Notes under the pieces: generated by a model | Database searches by the model: none | What the model was told of the DNA's origin: nothing | The model's input: the letters and a program-made list of their open reading frames with translations, nothing else | Assembly: GCF_020179755.1 (NCBI RefSeq) | Contig: NZ_JAIUCY010000001.1 | Span: 1,017,742 to 1,081,741, forward strand | Origin: Herbaspirillum sp. alder98 | GTDB lineage: Bacteria > Pseudomonadota > Gammaproteobacteria > Burkholderiales > Burkholderiaceae_D | Length of the DNA stretch: 64,000 bases | Direction of reading: 5' to 3' | Shown: piece after piece, positions 9,302 to 17,868 of the stretch | How positions within the stretch are numbered: position 1 is the stretch's first letter | Layout of the letters: each line of letters begins with the position of its first letter | Program-made: the position numbers and the translations under genes

Positions 9302-10240
9302 ATGAGCTCCCAATCACTTGTACGCGGCATCCTGTTCGGCGCCCTCGCGGGCGCGGCCTGGGGCCTGGTGTTTCTTGCCCCGGAACTTACCCGTGAATTT
9401 TCGCCCTGGCAATTGTCTGCCGGACGCTATCTTGCCTATGGGGTATTTGCCGCGATCCTGATTGCGCCCCGACTGCGCAGCGTGATGCGCCACCTGCATT
9501 GGCCGGAGTGGCGCGCACTGGTGTGGCTGAGCCTGTTGGGCAATGTGGTCTATTACGTTTTCCTGGCCAGTGCGGTGCAACTGGGCGGCATGGCGATGAC
9601 ATCGCTGGTGATCGGTTTTCTGCCGGTGGCGGTGACCATCATCGGCAGCCGCGGGCATGGCGCGGTGCCGTTGTCCAAGTTGTTGCCCTCGCTGGCGCTG
9701 GGCCTGAGCGGCATCGGTTGCGTCGCCTGGCAATCGCTGTCGGGCACGCATGCCGGTGGCAGCAACCAGGTGATCGGCTTTGTATGCGCGCTGGGGGCAT
9801 TGGTGTCGTGGACCACCTATGCCGTGGGCAACAGTCGCTGGCTGGCACGGCTGCACACCATCTCGGCGCATGACTGGAGCCTGTTGACCGGCCTGGTCAC
9901 GGGGCTGCTGTCGCTGTTCATCGCCATCCCGGCCTTCACGATCCTGCTGGCGCCGCACAGCGACGCCGAATGGACCCGCTTCATCGCCGTCTCGGCCGGC
10001 GTGGCGATCATCGCCTCGCTGTTCGGCAATGCCTGCTGGAACAAGGCCAGTCGCCTGTTGCCGCTGACCATGATCGGCCAGATGATCCTGTTCGAGACCC
10101 TGTTTGCGCTGTTATACGGTTTCTTGTGGGAGCAACGCCTGCCGACGTGGCTGGAAGGCGTCGCCATGGTGCTGGTGACGGCCAGCGTGTTGTTGTGCGT
10201 ATCGGCCCATCGCGTGGTCGATGAAGGCGGCGGACACTAA
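9302..10240 (+). CDS. EamA/DMT-superfamily membrane transporter
   Basis: An inner-membrane protein of 312 aa with about ten predicted membrane helices in two halves, as in the EamA drug/metabolite transporter superfamily. The start FGALAGAAWGLVFLAPELT and the later ASLFGNACWNKASRLLPLT (the second repeat) fit the duplicated layout. I prefer the ATG at 9302; a TTG at 9293 is also in frame, and neither has a clear ribosome-binding site. The gene lies 133 bp after the AraC regulator and overlaps the end of the convergent tcdA gene by 4 bp. The substrate (export of a small metabolite or amino acid) cannot be assigned. Confidence 0.85.
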   Translation: MSSQSLVRGILFGALAGAAWGLVFLAPELTREFSPWQLSAGRYLAYGVFAAILIAPRLRSVMRHLHWPEWRALVWLSLLGNVVYYVFLASAVQLGGMAMTSLVIGFLPVAVTIIGSRGHGAVPLSKLLPSLALGLSGIGCVAWQSLSGTHAGGSNQVIGFVCALGALVSWTTYAVGNSRWLARLHTISAHDWSLLTGLVTGLLSLFIAIPAFTILLAPHSDAEWTRFIAVSAGVAIIASLFGNACWNKASRLLPLTMIGQMILFETLFALLYGFLWEQRLPTWLEGVAMVLVTASVLLCVSAHRVVDEGGGH

Positions 10241-11079
10241 TCGCGTTGCGCGATCTTCTTGAGCACATGCGCCGCCGCCACCAGTCCGAATGATGCCGTC
10301 ACCACCATGGCCGAGCCGTAGCCGGCGCAATTGAGGCCGGTGACGCCGGTCGGCGTCGCCTCGTCGACGACATCATTGCCGATATCCAGGTCTTCAGGGG
10401 CCGGCACCTCGCAGGCTTCGACTTCGGGCGCACTGACCGGCTCGGTCGAGAACACCGCATCGATATGAAACTTGTTGCGCGTGCCGCGCGGAAAACCATG
10501 CTGCGCGCGCAGGCGCTTGCGCACCTTGGCCAGCAGCGGTTCCTGCTCGGTGCGGCACAAATCGCGCACCTCGATCATGGTGGGATCGATCTGGCCGCCG
10601 GCACTGCCGATGGTCACCAGCGGCACGCCATGCTGACGGCACCAGGCGATCAACGCCACCTTGGCCGGCACGTTGTCGATGGCGTCGACCACGTAATCGA
10701 AGCGGCCGATGCCGATCATCTGCTCGATATTGTCGGGCGTGATGAAGTCTTCCACCTCGGTGACCTGGCAGGTCGGATTGATCTGCATGATGCGCTGATG
10801 CAAGGCGCTCACCTTGGCCTGGCCCAGCGTGTCGCTGAGCGCATGGATCTGGCGATTGACGTTGGACTCGGCCAGGTTGTCGAGATCGATCATGGTGATA
10901 TGCCCGATGGCGCTGCGCACCAGCGCCTCGACGATCCACGAACCGACGCCGCCGACCCCGACCACGCACACCCGGGCGCTGGCAAAGCGCTGCAATGCGG
11001 GCGCGCCGTAAAGGCGGGCGACGCCACCGAAGCGGCGCTCATAGTCGATGTCGTGGAGGCTGGCGGATGAGGAATTCAT
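10237..11079 (-). CDS. tcdA: tRNA threonylcarbamoyladenosine dehydratase (TcdA/CsdL)
   Basis: An E1-like enzyme of 280 aa that uses ATP to cyclise t6A at position 37 of ANN-decoding tRNAs to ct6A. The nucleotide-binding loop VVGVGGVGSWIVEAL (about 38-52), DLDNLAESNVNRQ (about 67-79) and DAIDNVPAKVALI (about 132-144) are the ThiF/MoeB-family landmarks. The motif FPRGTRNKFHIDAVFSTEPV is characteristic of TcdA rather than ThiF or MoeB. Its 3' end overlaps the convergent EamA gene by 4 bp. Upstream it faces the secF terminator, so it has its own promoter in 11080-11129. Confidence 0.92.
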   Translation of the reverse strand: MNSSSASLHDIDYERRFGGVARLYGAPALQRFASARVCVVGVGGVGSWIVEALVRSAIGHITMIDLDNLAESNVNRQIHALSDTLGQAKVSALHQRIMQINPTCQVTEVEDFITPDNIEQMIGIGRFDYVVDAIDNVPAKVALIAWCRQHGVPLVTIGSAGGQIDPTMIEVRDLCRTEQEPLLAKVRKRLRAQHGFPRGTRNKFHIDAVFSTEPVSAPEVEACEVPAPEDLDIGNDVVDEATPTGVTGLNCAGYGSAMVVTASFGLVAAAHVLKKIAQRD

Positions 11080-11129
11080 GATGATGGAAATCGATAACGA
11101 TTAACAATGAATGGCAACTTCAAAATACA

Positions 11130-11159
11130 ACGGGCCGCAACAGTGACGTTGCGGCCCGT
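11130..11159 (-). terminator. Terminator downstream of secF
   Basis: Perfect 12-bp arms (11130-11141 and 11148-11159, ACGGGCCGCAAC/GTTGCGGCCCGT) enclose a 6-nt loop, followed on the minus strand by TGTATTTTG. It lies 20 bp after the secF stop codon and ends the yajC-secD-secF transcript. Confidence 0.85.
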
Positions 11160-11179
11160 GGTCGAAAAACATGCGCGAC

Positions 11180-12127
11180 TTAGACGACGGCGCCGCCGTT
11201 TTCGTCCTTCGCCTTGACCGGCTTGATCAGGTCTTCGCGCTTCACGCCCAGCCACATGGCCAGCGCAGCGGCGACGAACACCGACGAATAGATACCGAAC
11301 AAGATACCGATGGTCAGCGCCAGCGCAAAGTAGTGCAGCGTGGGGCCACCGAAGAAGAACATGGCCAGCACCATCATTTCGGTACTGGCGTGGGTGATGA
11401 TGGTACGCGACATGGTGCTGGTGATCGCGTGGTTCAACACTTCCGGCGCCGACAGCTTGCCGAAGCGGCGGTCCCGGAAGGCTTCACGTACCCGGTCGAA
11501 CACCACCACCGATTCGTTCACCGAATAACCCAGCACGGCCAGGATCGCGGCCAGCACCGTGAGCGAGAATTCCCACTGGAAGAAGGCGAAGAAGCCGAGG
11601 ATGATCACCACGTCGTGCAGGTTGGCGATCACCGCCGCCACCGCGAACTTCCATTCGAAGCGGAACGCCAGGTAGATGATGATGCCCAGCACCACCATGG
11701 CCAGCGCCATCAAGCCGTCATGCGCCAGTTCGTCGCCCACCTGGGGGCCGACGAATTCGACGCGCTGCAGGCGCACTTCCGGATCATCGACCTTGAGCGC
11801 GGCAGTGACCTTCTCGCTTTGCTGGCTGGCGTTCACGCCCGGTTGCGCCGGCAGGCGGATCATCACGTCCTGGGCGGTGCCGAAGCTCTGCACCAGGGTG
11901 TCACGGTAACCCAGGCCTTCGATCGACTTGCGGATCTTCTCGAGATCGGCCGGTTTGCTGTAGGCCATTTCCATGACCGTACCGCCGGTGAATTCGATCG
12001 AGAAATGCAAGCCCTTGCTCAGCAGGAAGAACACTGCCGCGACGAAGGTCAGCGCCGAGACCACGTTGAAGATCAACGCATGGCGCATGAAGGGAATGTC
12101 TTTTTTGATGCGGAAAAATTCCATCAC
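11180..12127 (-). CDS. secF: Protein translocase subunit SecF
   Basis: An inner-membrane subunit of the SecDF complex, which uses the proton-motive force to help release and fold secreted proteins after SecA-driven translocation. At 315 aa it has the normal length. It shows a first helix (about 17-37), the FSIEFTGGTVMEMAY motif, a periplasmic P1-like domain with a conserved VGPQVGDEL, and five clustered C-terminal helices including GYSVNESVVVFDRVRE, the diagnostic SecF segment. It is the last gene of yajC-secD-secF, 70 bp after secD, and is followed by a strong terminator. Confidence 0.96.
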   Translation of the reverse strand: MMEFFRIKKDIPFMRHALIFNVVSALTFVAAVFFLLSKGLHFSIEFTGGTVMEMAYSKPADLEKIRKSIEGLGYRDTLVQSFGTAQDVMIRLPAQPGVNASQQSEKVTAALKVDDPEVRLQRVEFVGPQVGDELAHDGLMALAMVVLGIIIYLAFRFEWKFAVAAVIANLHDVVIILGFFAFFQWEFSLTVLAAILAVLGYSVNESVVVFDRVREAFRDRRFGKLSAPEVLNHAITSTMSRTIITHASTEMMVLAMFFFGGPTLHYFALALTIGILFGIYSSVFVAAALAMWLGVKREDLIKPVKAKDENGGAVV

Positions 12128-12197
12128 TATCCTTTCGGTGCAGGCCGCCGCGACGCTGGTCGGACGGCCCTGCTATATCACTGGCTGAAGGTTCGAC

Positions 12198-14102
12198 TTA
12201 CTTGGCGTCGCGCTTGGGGTTGACGCGCACAGAAGTATTCAGGGCCTCGCCTTCGGGCTTCCAGATCTGGCCGATGGCCAGGCCGGAGAGCTTCTTCTTG
12301 CGGCCGTACCAGAGGTTGACCACGCCGCGCGAGAAGAACACGGCCGAGAACATCGACGTCAGGATACCCAGGCAGTGCACCACCGCGAAGCCGCGGATGG
12401 CGCCCGAACCGAAGATCAACAGCGCCAGGCCGGCAATCAGGGTGGTGACGTTGGAGTCAAGAATGGTGGCCCAGGCACGATCGAAGCCGATCGCAATCGC
12501 CGCCTGCGGCGAATTGCCGGCACGCAGTTCTTCACGAATACGTTCGTTGATCAACACGTTGGAGTCGATCGCCATGCCCAGCGCCAGCGCAATGGCGGCA
12601 ATACCAGGCAGGGTCAGGGTGATCTGCAGCGTCGACAACAGCGCCACCAGCAGCAGCACGTTCACCGACAAGGCCAGGGCGCTGAAGAAACCGAACAACT
12701 GGTAATAGATCACCATGAACACGGTCATCGCCAGGAAACCGTACAGCACCGAGTCGAAACCCTTCTTGATGTTGTCGGCGCCCAGTTGCGGGCCGATGGT
12801 GCGCTCTTCGATGATTTCCATCGGCGCGGCCAGCGAACCTGCGCGCAGCAGCAGCGCCAGGTCGCCGGAGGCTTCGGGCGAACCCATGCCGGTGATCTGG
12901 AAGCGCGAACCCAGTTCGGAACGGATGGTGGCCACGGTCAGGACTTCGCCACGACCCTTTTCGAACAGCACGATGGCCATGTTCTTGCCGACGCGCTCGC
13001 GGGTGGCTTCGCGCATCTTGCGTCCGCCGTCGCCATTGAGGTCGATGCTGACCGCAGGCTGGTGGTTTTCGTCAAAGCTGGCCGAAGCGTTCGAGATGTA
13101 GTCGCCGGTCAGCACCGGTTCCTTGTTCAGGACCACGGGTGCGCCCTTGCCGATCTTGAACAATTCGGAGCCAAACGGGATGGCGGCGGTTTCTTCGGTG
13201 CCGCGCACCACGCTTTCGTCGACCATGCGCACTTCCAGCGTGGCGGTGCGGCCGATGATGTCCTTGGCGCGCGAAACGTCCTGTACGCCCGGCAGTTCGA
13301 CCACGATGCGGTCGGCGCCCTGGCGCTGGATCAGCGGCTCGGCCACGCCCAGCTCGTTGACGCGCTTGGACAGGGTGCTGATGTTCTGCTTGACGCCTTC
13401 TTCCTGGGTCTGCTTGAGCGCTTCGGCGCGCAAGGTTGCCATCAGCTTGAGGTCGTCGCCGGCACCGGCGTCAGCCAGGGCCAGCTCTTGCAGCTCGCCC
13501 AGCGCCGCACGGGCCTTGTCGCGGGTTTCGGCGTCGCGGAACGAGATCTGGATGGTGTCGCCGACGCGGTTGATGCCGTTGTGGCGGATGTTCTTGTCAC
13601 GCAGCAGGCTGCGCACGCTCGATTGCAGGCCCTGGACCCGCTTGTTGAGCACCGCCTTGATGTCGACCTGCATCAGGAAGTGCACGCCACCGCGCAAGTC
13701 CAGGCCCAGGTACATGGGGAATGCGTGCAGGCTCTGCAGCCATTGCGGGGTATTGGGCAGCAGGTTGAAGGCGACCAGGTAGCTGGGGTCGGAAGGATCG
13801 CTGTTGAGCTCCTTCTCGAGCAATGCCTTGGCCTTGAACTGGATGTCGGTGGTGGCAAAGCGCGCCCGCACCGACGGCTGCGCGCCGCTGTTGTCGAATG
13901 CCACGCTCTCTGCGGCCAGGTTGCCCTGGGTCAGGATCTGATCGACGCGACCGGCGACGCTTGACTCGACCTTCATGGTCGACTTGGCGCTGCTGATCTG
14001 CACGGCCGGCGATTCGCCGAAGAAGTTCGGCACCGTATACACCGCGCCAAACAGCAGGGCGACGACGATTAATACGTATTTCCAGAGAGAGTAACGATTC
14101 AT
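12198..14102 (-). CDS. secD: Protein translocase subunit SecD
   Basis: A large SecDF subunit of 634 aa. The N-terminal helix (about 8-25) is followed by the periplasmic P1 region with LGLDLRGGVHFLMQVD (about 132) and the second conserved periplasmic block ending in QITGMGSPEASGDLALLLRA. Six C-terminal helices follow, with ALGMAIDSNVLINERIREEL, the conserved Asp/Arg segment linked to proton flow. It is transcribed after yajC and before secF. A stable hairpin (14171-14195) lies between yajC and secD and may set their relative expression. Confidence 0.97.
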   Translation of the reverse strand: MNRYSLWKYVLIVVALLFGAVYTVPNFFGESPAVQISSAKSTMKVESSVAGRVDQILTQGNLAAESVAFDNSGAQPSVRARFATTDIQFKAKALLEKELNSDPSDPSYLVAFNLLPNTPQWLQSLHAFPMYLGLDLRGGVHFLMQVDIKAVLNKRVQGLQSSVRSLLRDKNIRHNGINRVGDTIQISFRDAETRDKARAALGELQELALADAGAGDDLKLMATLRAEALKQTQEEGVKQNISTLSKRVNELGVAEPLIQRQGADRIVVELPGVQDVSRAKDIIGRTATLEVRMVDESVVRGTEETAAIPFGSELFKIGKGAPVVLNKEPVLTGDYISNASASFDENHQPAVSIDLNGDGGRKMREATRERVGKNMAIVLFEKGRGEVLTVATIRSELGSRFQITGMGSPEASGDLALLLRAGSLAAPMEIIEERTIGPQLGADNIKKGFDSVLYGFLAMTVFMVIYYQLFGFFSALALSVNVLLLVALLSTLQITLTLPGIAAIALALGMAIDSNVLINERIREELRAGNSPQAAIAIGFDRAWATILDSNVTTLIAGLALLIFGSGAIRGFAVVHCLGILTSMFSAVFFSRGVVNLWYGRKKKLSGLAIGQIWKPEGEALNTSVRVNPKRDAK

Positions 14103-14170
14103 GGTGTTGTGCTTCTAGCTGCGGATGGCGTGCAGCCGGGTGGCGCACAAACCATCACATTCATAACAAC

Positions 14171-14195
14171 ATGGGCGCATCTGCGATGCGCCCAT
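14171..14195 (-). other. Intercistronic hairpin between yajC and secD
   Basis: Perfect 11-bp arms (14171-14181 and 14185-14195, ATGGGCGCATC/GATGCGCCCAT) enclose a 3-nt loop. On the minus strand it is followed by GTTGTTATG, too poor in T for a strong terminator. It is more likely an attenuating or RNA-stabilising hairpin inside the operon. Confidence 0.6.
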
Positions 14196-14213
14196 AGAGA
14201 CCGTTGCCGAAAC

Positions 14214-14546
14214 TTACAGGCCCTTGATGGTGCCCTTTGGCAGCAGCGTGGTGACGGCGCCCTTCTGCACGATGATCTCGTTGCCTTCCGACACTTCGAT
14301 GGTGATGTAACCATCGGCAACCTTGGTGATGCGACCCAGCACGCCACCCGAGGTGACCACTTCATCGCCACGGGCCAGCGCGTCCATCATGGCCTTCTGT
14401 TCTTTTTGACGCTTCATTTGCGGGCGGATCATCAGGAAATACAGCACCACGAACATCAGGATGATCGGCAGGAAGCTGGTCAGGTTGCCCAGCATGCCGC
14501 CGGGTGCTGCAGCTGCCGTTTGTGCGAATGCGTCGGAAATAAACAC
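14214..14546 (-). CDS. yajC: Preprotein translocase accessory subunit YajC
   Basis: A small single-helix membrane protein of 110 aa that associates with SecDF. I place the start at the GTG at 14546, read as fMet-FISDAFAQ, because GGAG lies 6 nt upstream and YajC proteins usually begin M-FIS-AxAQ; a TTG at 14558 would add four residues. The helix (about 18-41, LPIILMFVVLYFLMIRP) is followed by the basic QMKRQKEQKAMMDAL segment and the conserved cytoplasmic VVTSGGVLGRITKV. It normally follows tgt directly; here about 8 kb of catabolic genes separate the two. Confidence 0.94.
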   Translation of the reverse strand: MFISDAFAQTAAAAPGGMLGNLTSFLPIILMFVVLYFLMIRPQMKRQKEQKAMMDALARGDEVVTSGGVLGRITKVADGYITIEVSEGNEIIVQKGAVTTLLPKGTIKGL

Positions 14547-14558
14547 GTAAGGCTCCAA

Positions 14559-14891
14559 AGGTTGATTAAAAAATAGCCCTGCATTCTAGCACTGAGCAGG
14601 CACCATTCCCCCAAATCGGGACGTCTTGCCGAAGATCAAGTTCGGTTTGCTGATTTTGAAGGAAATTTCGTCGGCTTTAGCGCGTGGGAGGCACGGCTGG
14701 CAGGAAGCCCTGGGATGGATATTGCCATACAGCATGTTTAATGGGGGAACGGCGCAAGTCGCTGGGTACCGGCGTTCGCCGGCACGACGAGGATACTTAT
14801 AACCCGGGCTCCGTCTTGTTCCCCACTTCCGTCACCCTGACGAAAGTCAGGGCCCAGCGACTTTTTGTTGCAAGAAAAGAAAGCTAACCGA
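14559..14891. other. Intergenic region between hydA and yajC (about 330 bp)
   Basis: No gene is supported. The right half holds a REP-like doublet (14756-14863). The left half should contain the promoter for yajC-secDF, which cannot rely on tgt read-through in this arrangement. No clear -35/-10 pair stands out to me. Confidence 0.5.
14756..14863. repeat. REP-like inverted doublet
   Basis: Two 11-bp arms in inverted orientation (14756-14766 AAGTCGCTGGG and 14853-14863 CCCAGCGACTT) bound a 108-bp unit with its own inner hairpins (ACCGGCG-TTCG-CCGGC and CCCTGAC-GAAA-GTCAGGG). It belongs to the same family as the copies at 47086-47460 and 62960-63037. The right-hand arm runs into TTTTT, so it may also end plus-strand transcripts. 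Confidence 0.75.
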
Positions 14892-16316
14892 TCAATCGGC
14901 AATCACCTTCCTCGGCCGCGCCGGATCGGGCAAGCCGCAGGCCAGAAACCGTCCGCGACCCACTGCGCCGCTGGCCACACCGTCGCCCCACACGATCTCG
15001 CCGCGCGAGAGCGTGATCTCGGGCCAGCCGGTGACCTGCATGCCCTCATACGGGGTGTAGTCGACATCGTGGTGCAACATCTCGTTGCGGATGGTGACCT
15101 GCTTGTGCGGGTCCCAGACCGCGATGTCGGCGTCGCTGCCGATGGCGATGGTGCCCTTTTGCGGATACAGGCCATACATCTTGGCCGGATCGGTGGCAGT
15201 CAGCGCGACGAACCGGTTCAGGTCGATGCGGCCACGCCCGACCCCTTCCGAGAACAGGATCGGCAGGCGCGTCTCAAGCCCCGGGGTGCCGTTCGGGATA
15301 TAACGGAACGGCACTTCCTTGCCGCCCGGTTTCTTGCCCTCGGGGTCGTCGTAACGGAATGGCGCATGATCCGACGAAAACACGGTAAACAATCCGCTGG
15401 CCAGCCCGTCCCATACATATTGCTGGTTGGCCTTGTCGCGCGGCGGCGGGCTGCACACGCACTTGGCGCCGTGGTAGCCGTGATCGAGGTCGTCGGCGCT
15501 CAACACCAGATACTGCGGGCAGGTCTCGGCGTAGATGCGCAAGCCCTGGCCGTGGGCCCAGCGGATCTGCTCGATGGCTTCCTTGCCCGACACGTGCACG
15601 ATCAGGATCGGCACATCCACCAGTTCCGACAGCGCAATGGCGCGATGCGTGGCTTCGCGCTCGACCAGCATCGGGCGTGAGGTTGCATGGTACTTGGGCG
15701 CGGTCAGCCCGGCATGTTCCAGCTGCTCGGTCAGCCAGCCGATGCAATCGGCGTTCTCGGCATGCACCATGACCATGGCGCCCTCGCGCCGCGCCACGGC
15801 CAGCAGCTCCAGGATCTGGCGATCGTTCAGCTTGAGGTCGTCATAGGTCATGTAGATCTTGAACGAGGTATAGCCTTCGCGCACCAGCTGCGGCAGCTCT
15901 TCCTTCAGGACCTGTTCGGTGGGGTCACTGACGATCATGTGGAAGGCGTAGTCGATCACGGCCTTGCCTTCTGCGCGGCGATGATAATCGTCGACCGCCG
16001 CCCGCAGCGACTGCCCCTTGGCCTGGGCCGCGAACGGGATCACGGTGGTGGTGCCACCGCAGGCGGCCGAGATGGTGCCGCTGCGGAAGTCGTCGGCCAT
16101 CCTGAGCCCTGGTTCCATCGGCTGGTCGAGGTGACAGTGGGCGTCGACCCCGCCGGGCAGGACCAGCTTGCCGGTGGCGTCGATCTCGGTGCGGCCGGGC
16201 GCCAGGCCGCGGCCGAGCATGGCCACCTTGCCATCGACGATGCCGACATCGCATTGCATGATGTCGGATGCGGTGGCCACCGTGCCATTACGGATCACTA
16301 CATCGAATTGTTCCAT
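14892..16316 (-). CDS. hydA: Dihydropyrimidinase / hydantoinase-type cyclic amidohydrolase
   Basis: A 474-aa amidohydrolase that opens cyclic diamides such as dihydropyrimidines or hydantoins. The whole bimetal site is visible: DAHCHLD (about 60), the to-be-carboxylated Lys in SFKIYMTYDD (about 150), HAEN (about 183), IVHVSG (about 239) and SSDHAPF (about 315). Length and spacing match D-hydantoinase/dihydropyrimidinase. It starts 9 bp after the Amdase-like gene and is the last gene of the operon SBP-permease-ATPase-Amdase-hydA. No N-carbamoyl-amino-acid amidohydrolase is next to it, so the product is probably handled elsewhere or the substrate is not a classic pyrimidine. Confidence 0.9.
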   Translation of the reverse strand: MEQFDVVIRNGTVATASDIMQCDVGIVDGKVAMLGRGLAPGRTEIDATGKLVLPGGVDAHCHLDQPMEPGLRMADDFRSGTISAACGGTTTVIPFAAQAKGQSLRAAVDDYHRRAEGKAVIDYAFHMIVSDPTEQVLKEELPQLVREGYTSFKIYMTYDDLKLNDRQILELLAVARREGAMVMVHAENADCIGWLTEQLEHAGLTAPKYHATSRPMLVEREATHRAIALSELVDVPILIVHVSGKEAIEQIRWAHGQGLRIYAETCPQYLVLSADDLDHGYHGAKCVCSPPPRDKANQQYVWDGLASGLFTVFSSDHAPFRYDDPEGKKPGGKEVPFRYIPNGTPGLETRLPILFSEGVGRGRIDLNRFVALTATDPAKMYGLYPQKGTIAIGSDADIAVWDPHKQVTIRNEMLHHDVDYTPYEGMQVTGWPEITLSRGEIVWGDGVASGAVGRGRFLACGLPDPARPRKVIAD

Positions 16317-16325
16317 GATGGCCGC

Positions 16326-17054
16326 TCAGCTGACGTCGCGAAACAGCGAGCCCCAGCCGCGAATGCGCGACGGATCGGCGCCGGCTTGCCTGAGCGACTT
16401 CCACACCACGGTCGAGATGGTGTCGTAGATCGGAATGCCGATCTCTTTTTCCAGCTCCTCGACCAGCGGCGCGCCACGCAGGTTGGTGCAGAAGATGGTG
16501 ATGGCCTGCGGCTTGTCGCGCGCGACTTCGCGCACCATGGCGCGCAGTTCGTCGGCGCCCACTTCGGAAAACGAGAAATTGTCCTGCTTGCGCAGGTGAC
16601 GTTCGGATACGCACTCGTAGCCGGCGCCGCCGTAGTTCTTGATGATGGCGGCCTGGACGTCATCCAGGTAGGGCGTCACCAGGCCGAAACGCTTCACACC
16701 GGTGATGTCGAAGATCTCGTTGAGGGCCAGCACCGAGGTGCAGGCCGCAATGCCGGTGGCGTCGGTGATGCGACGGCACAGACGTTCGTCGGCATCGAAC
16801 CCGAGCCAGCCCGATGAGGTGCCGTTCCAGCCGATGCTGCCGACCTTGGCGTGCGACAGCAGCTCGGCGGCGCGCAGGATCTCGCTATCGTCGAACTGCG
16901 ACAAAGCCTGGTTGGACAGCGCGATCTCGGTCACCCGAAAGCGCCCGAAATGCGCGCTGGCCTCGGGGAGGTCGGCGATCATCGCCGTCGTCACCGGTTC
17001 CAGCGTGGTATTGGAGGACGGCGTGAGCATGCCGAGCAAAGTTCGTTGTGTCAT
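16326..17054 (-). CDS. Asp/Glu racemase-superfamily protein, Amdase/maleate-isomerase-like
   Basis: A cytoplasmic enzyme of 242 aa. The N-terminus has GMLTPSSNTTLEP, the signature of the arylmalonate decarboxylase and maleate isomerase branch. Racemases and maleate isomerases use two Cys; here the first position reads GWNGTSSG (75-82, no Cys) while the second Cys is kept (C189 in FCTNLRG). One Gly and one Cys at about 74 and 188 is the arrangement known for arylmalonate decarboxylase (240 aa). This suggests cofactor-free decarboxylation rather than racemisation, which is my inference. A good AAAGGA precedes the start. The gene lies between the ABC ATPase and hydA with gaps of 11 and 9 bp. Confidence 0.8.
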   Translation of the reverse strand: MTQRTLLGMLTPSSNTTLEPVTTAMIADLPEASAHFGRFRVTEIALSNQALSQFDDSEILRAAELLSHAKVGSIGWNGTSSGWLGFDADERLCRRITDATGIAACTSVLALNEIFDITGVKRFGLVTPYLDDVQAAIIKNYGGAGYECVSERHLRKQDNFSFSEVGADELRAMVREVARDKPQAITIFCTNLRGAPLVEELEKEIGIPIYDTISTVVWKSLRQAGADPSRIRGWGSLFRDVS

Positions 17055-17065
17055 GTTTTTTCCTT

Positions 17066-17854
17066 TCAGGCGGCCAGCCTGGCGTCGGCATGCGCCAGCG
17101 CCGATTCTTCGCGGATCAGGCTCAGCACGTGGCGCTTGGCCTGGTTGAATTCGTGGGTGGTGGTGTCGCGCGGGCGCGGCAAGTCGATATCGATCAGCTC
17201 ACGCATGCGGCCCGGCCGATGCGTCATCACCGCCACCTTGGTGGCCAGGATCAATGCCTCATCGACGCTGTGGGTGACGAACACGATGGTGCCCTCGTAG
17301 CGCTGCCACAAGGCCACCAGCTCTTCCTGCATTTCCATCTTGGTCTGGGCATCGAGGGCCGCGAACGGCTCGTCCATCAGGATCACAGATGGATTTTGCA
17401 GCAAGGCGCGCGCAATGCCGACGCGTTGCGCCATGCCGCCCGAGAGCTCGCCCGGAAAGTGATTCTCGAAGCCCTTCAACTTGACGGTCTCGATGAAAGG
17501 CTGGGCCGCAGCCCGACGTTCGGCGGCGCTCTTGCCCTGCAGCTTGAGCGAGAAGGCGACGTTGTCCCACACCGGCAGCCACGGCATCAGGTTGGCTTGC
17601 TGGAACACCATGCCGCGGTCGGCGCCGGGGCCGCTGATGCTCTTGCCGTCCACCTTGACCTCGCCGGTGGTGGGAAACTCGAAACCGGCGATCATGTTCA
17701 GCAGGGTCGACTTGCCGCAGCCCGACGGCCCCAGCAGGCACAGGAATTCCTTCTTCTCCAGTTTCAGGCTGACGTTGTCGATGGCCAGCATGTCGGCGCC
17801 GCCCTTGCGGTCCTTGAACACCTTGACGATGTTGTTGAGTTCGATGAATGCCAT
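17066..17854 (-). CDS. NitT/TauT-type ABC transporter, ATP-binding protein
   Basis: A 262-aa ABC ATPase. Walker A is GPSGCGKST (about 43), the Q-loop is VFQQANLMPWL, the signature is [15 protein letters not shown] (about 140), Walker B is VILMDEPFAALD, and the switch His is in FVTHSVDEAL. The start at 17854 (MAFIELNNIVKVF) has AAGGAAA upstream; the frame extends to 17941 without support. The MPW segment after the Q-loop and the HRPGRM end are typical of nitrate/sulfonate/taurine-type importers. It is encoded between its permease and the Amdase-like gene. Confidence 0.94.
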   Translation of the reverse strand: MAFIELNNIVKVFKDRKGGADMLAIDNVSLKLEKKEFLCLLGPSGCGKSTLLNMIAGFEFPTTGEVKVDGKSISGPGADRGMVFQQANLMPWLPVWDNVAFSLKLQGKSAAERRAAAQPFIETVKLKGFENHFPGELSGGMAQRVGIARALLQNPSVILMDEPFAALDAQTKMEMQEELVALWQRYEGTIVFVTHSVDEALILATKVAVMTHRPGRMRELIDIDLPRPRDTTTHEFNQAKRHVLSLIREESALAHADARLAA

Positions 17855-17868
17855 GGTCGTTTCCTTTT

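Noticed and set aside
12375..13964. Long antisense open frame over secD (529 codons)
   Set aside because: Shadow of secD: low-complexity Gln/His/Arg/Gly composition, no ribosome-binding site, no recognisable domain.
14559..14755. A small gene or RNA between yajC and the REP doublet
   Set aside because: No frame with a ribosome-binding site and no stable conserved-looking structure was seen.
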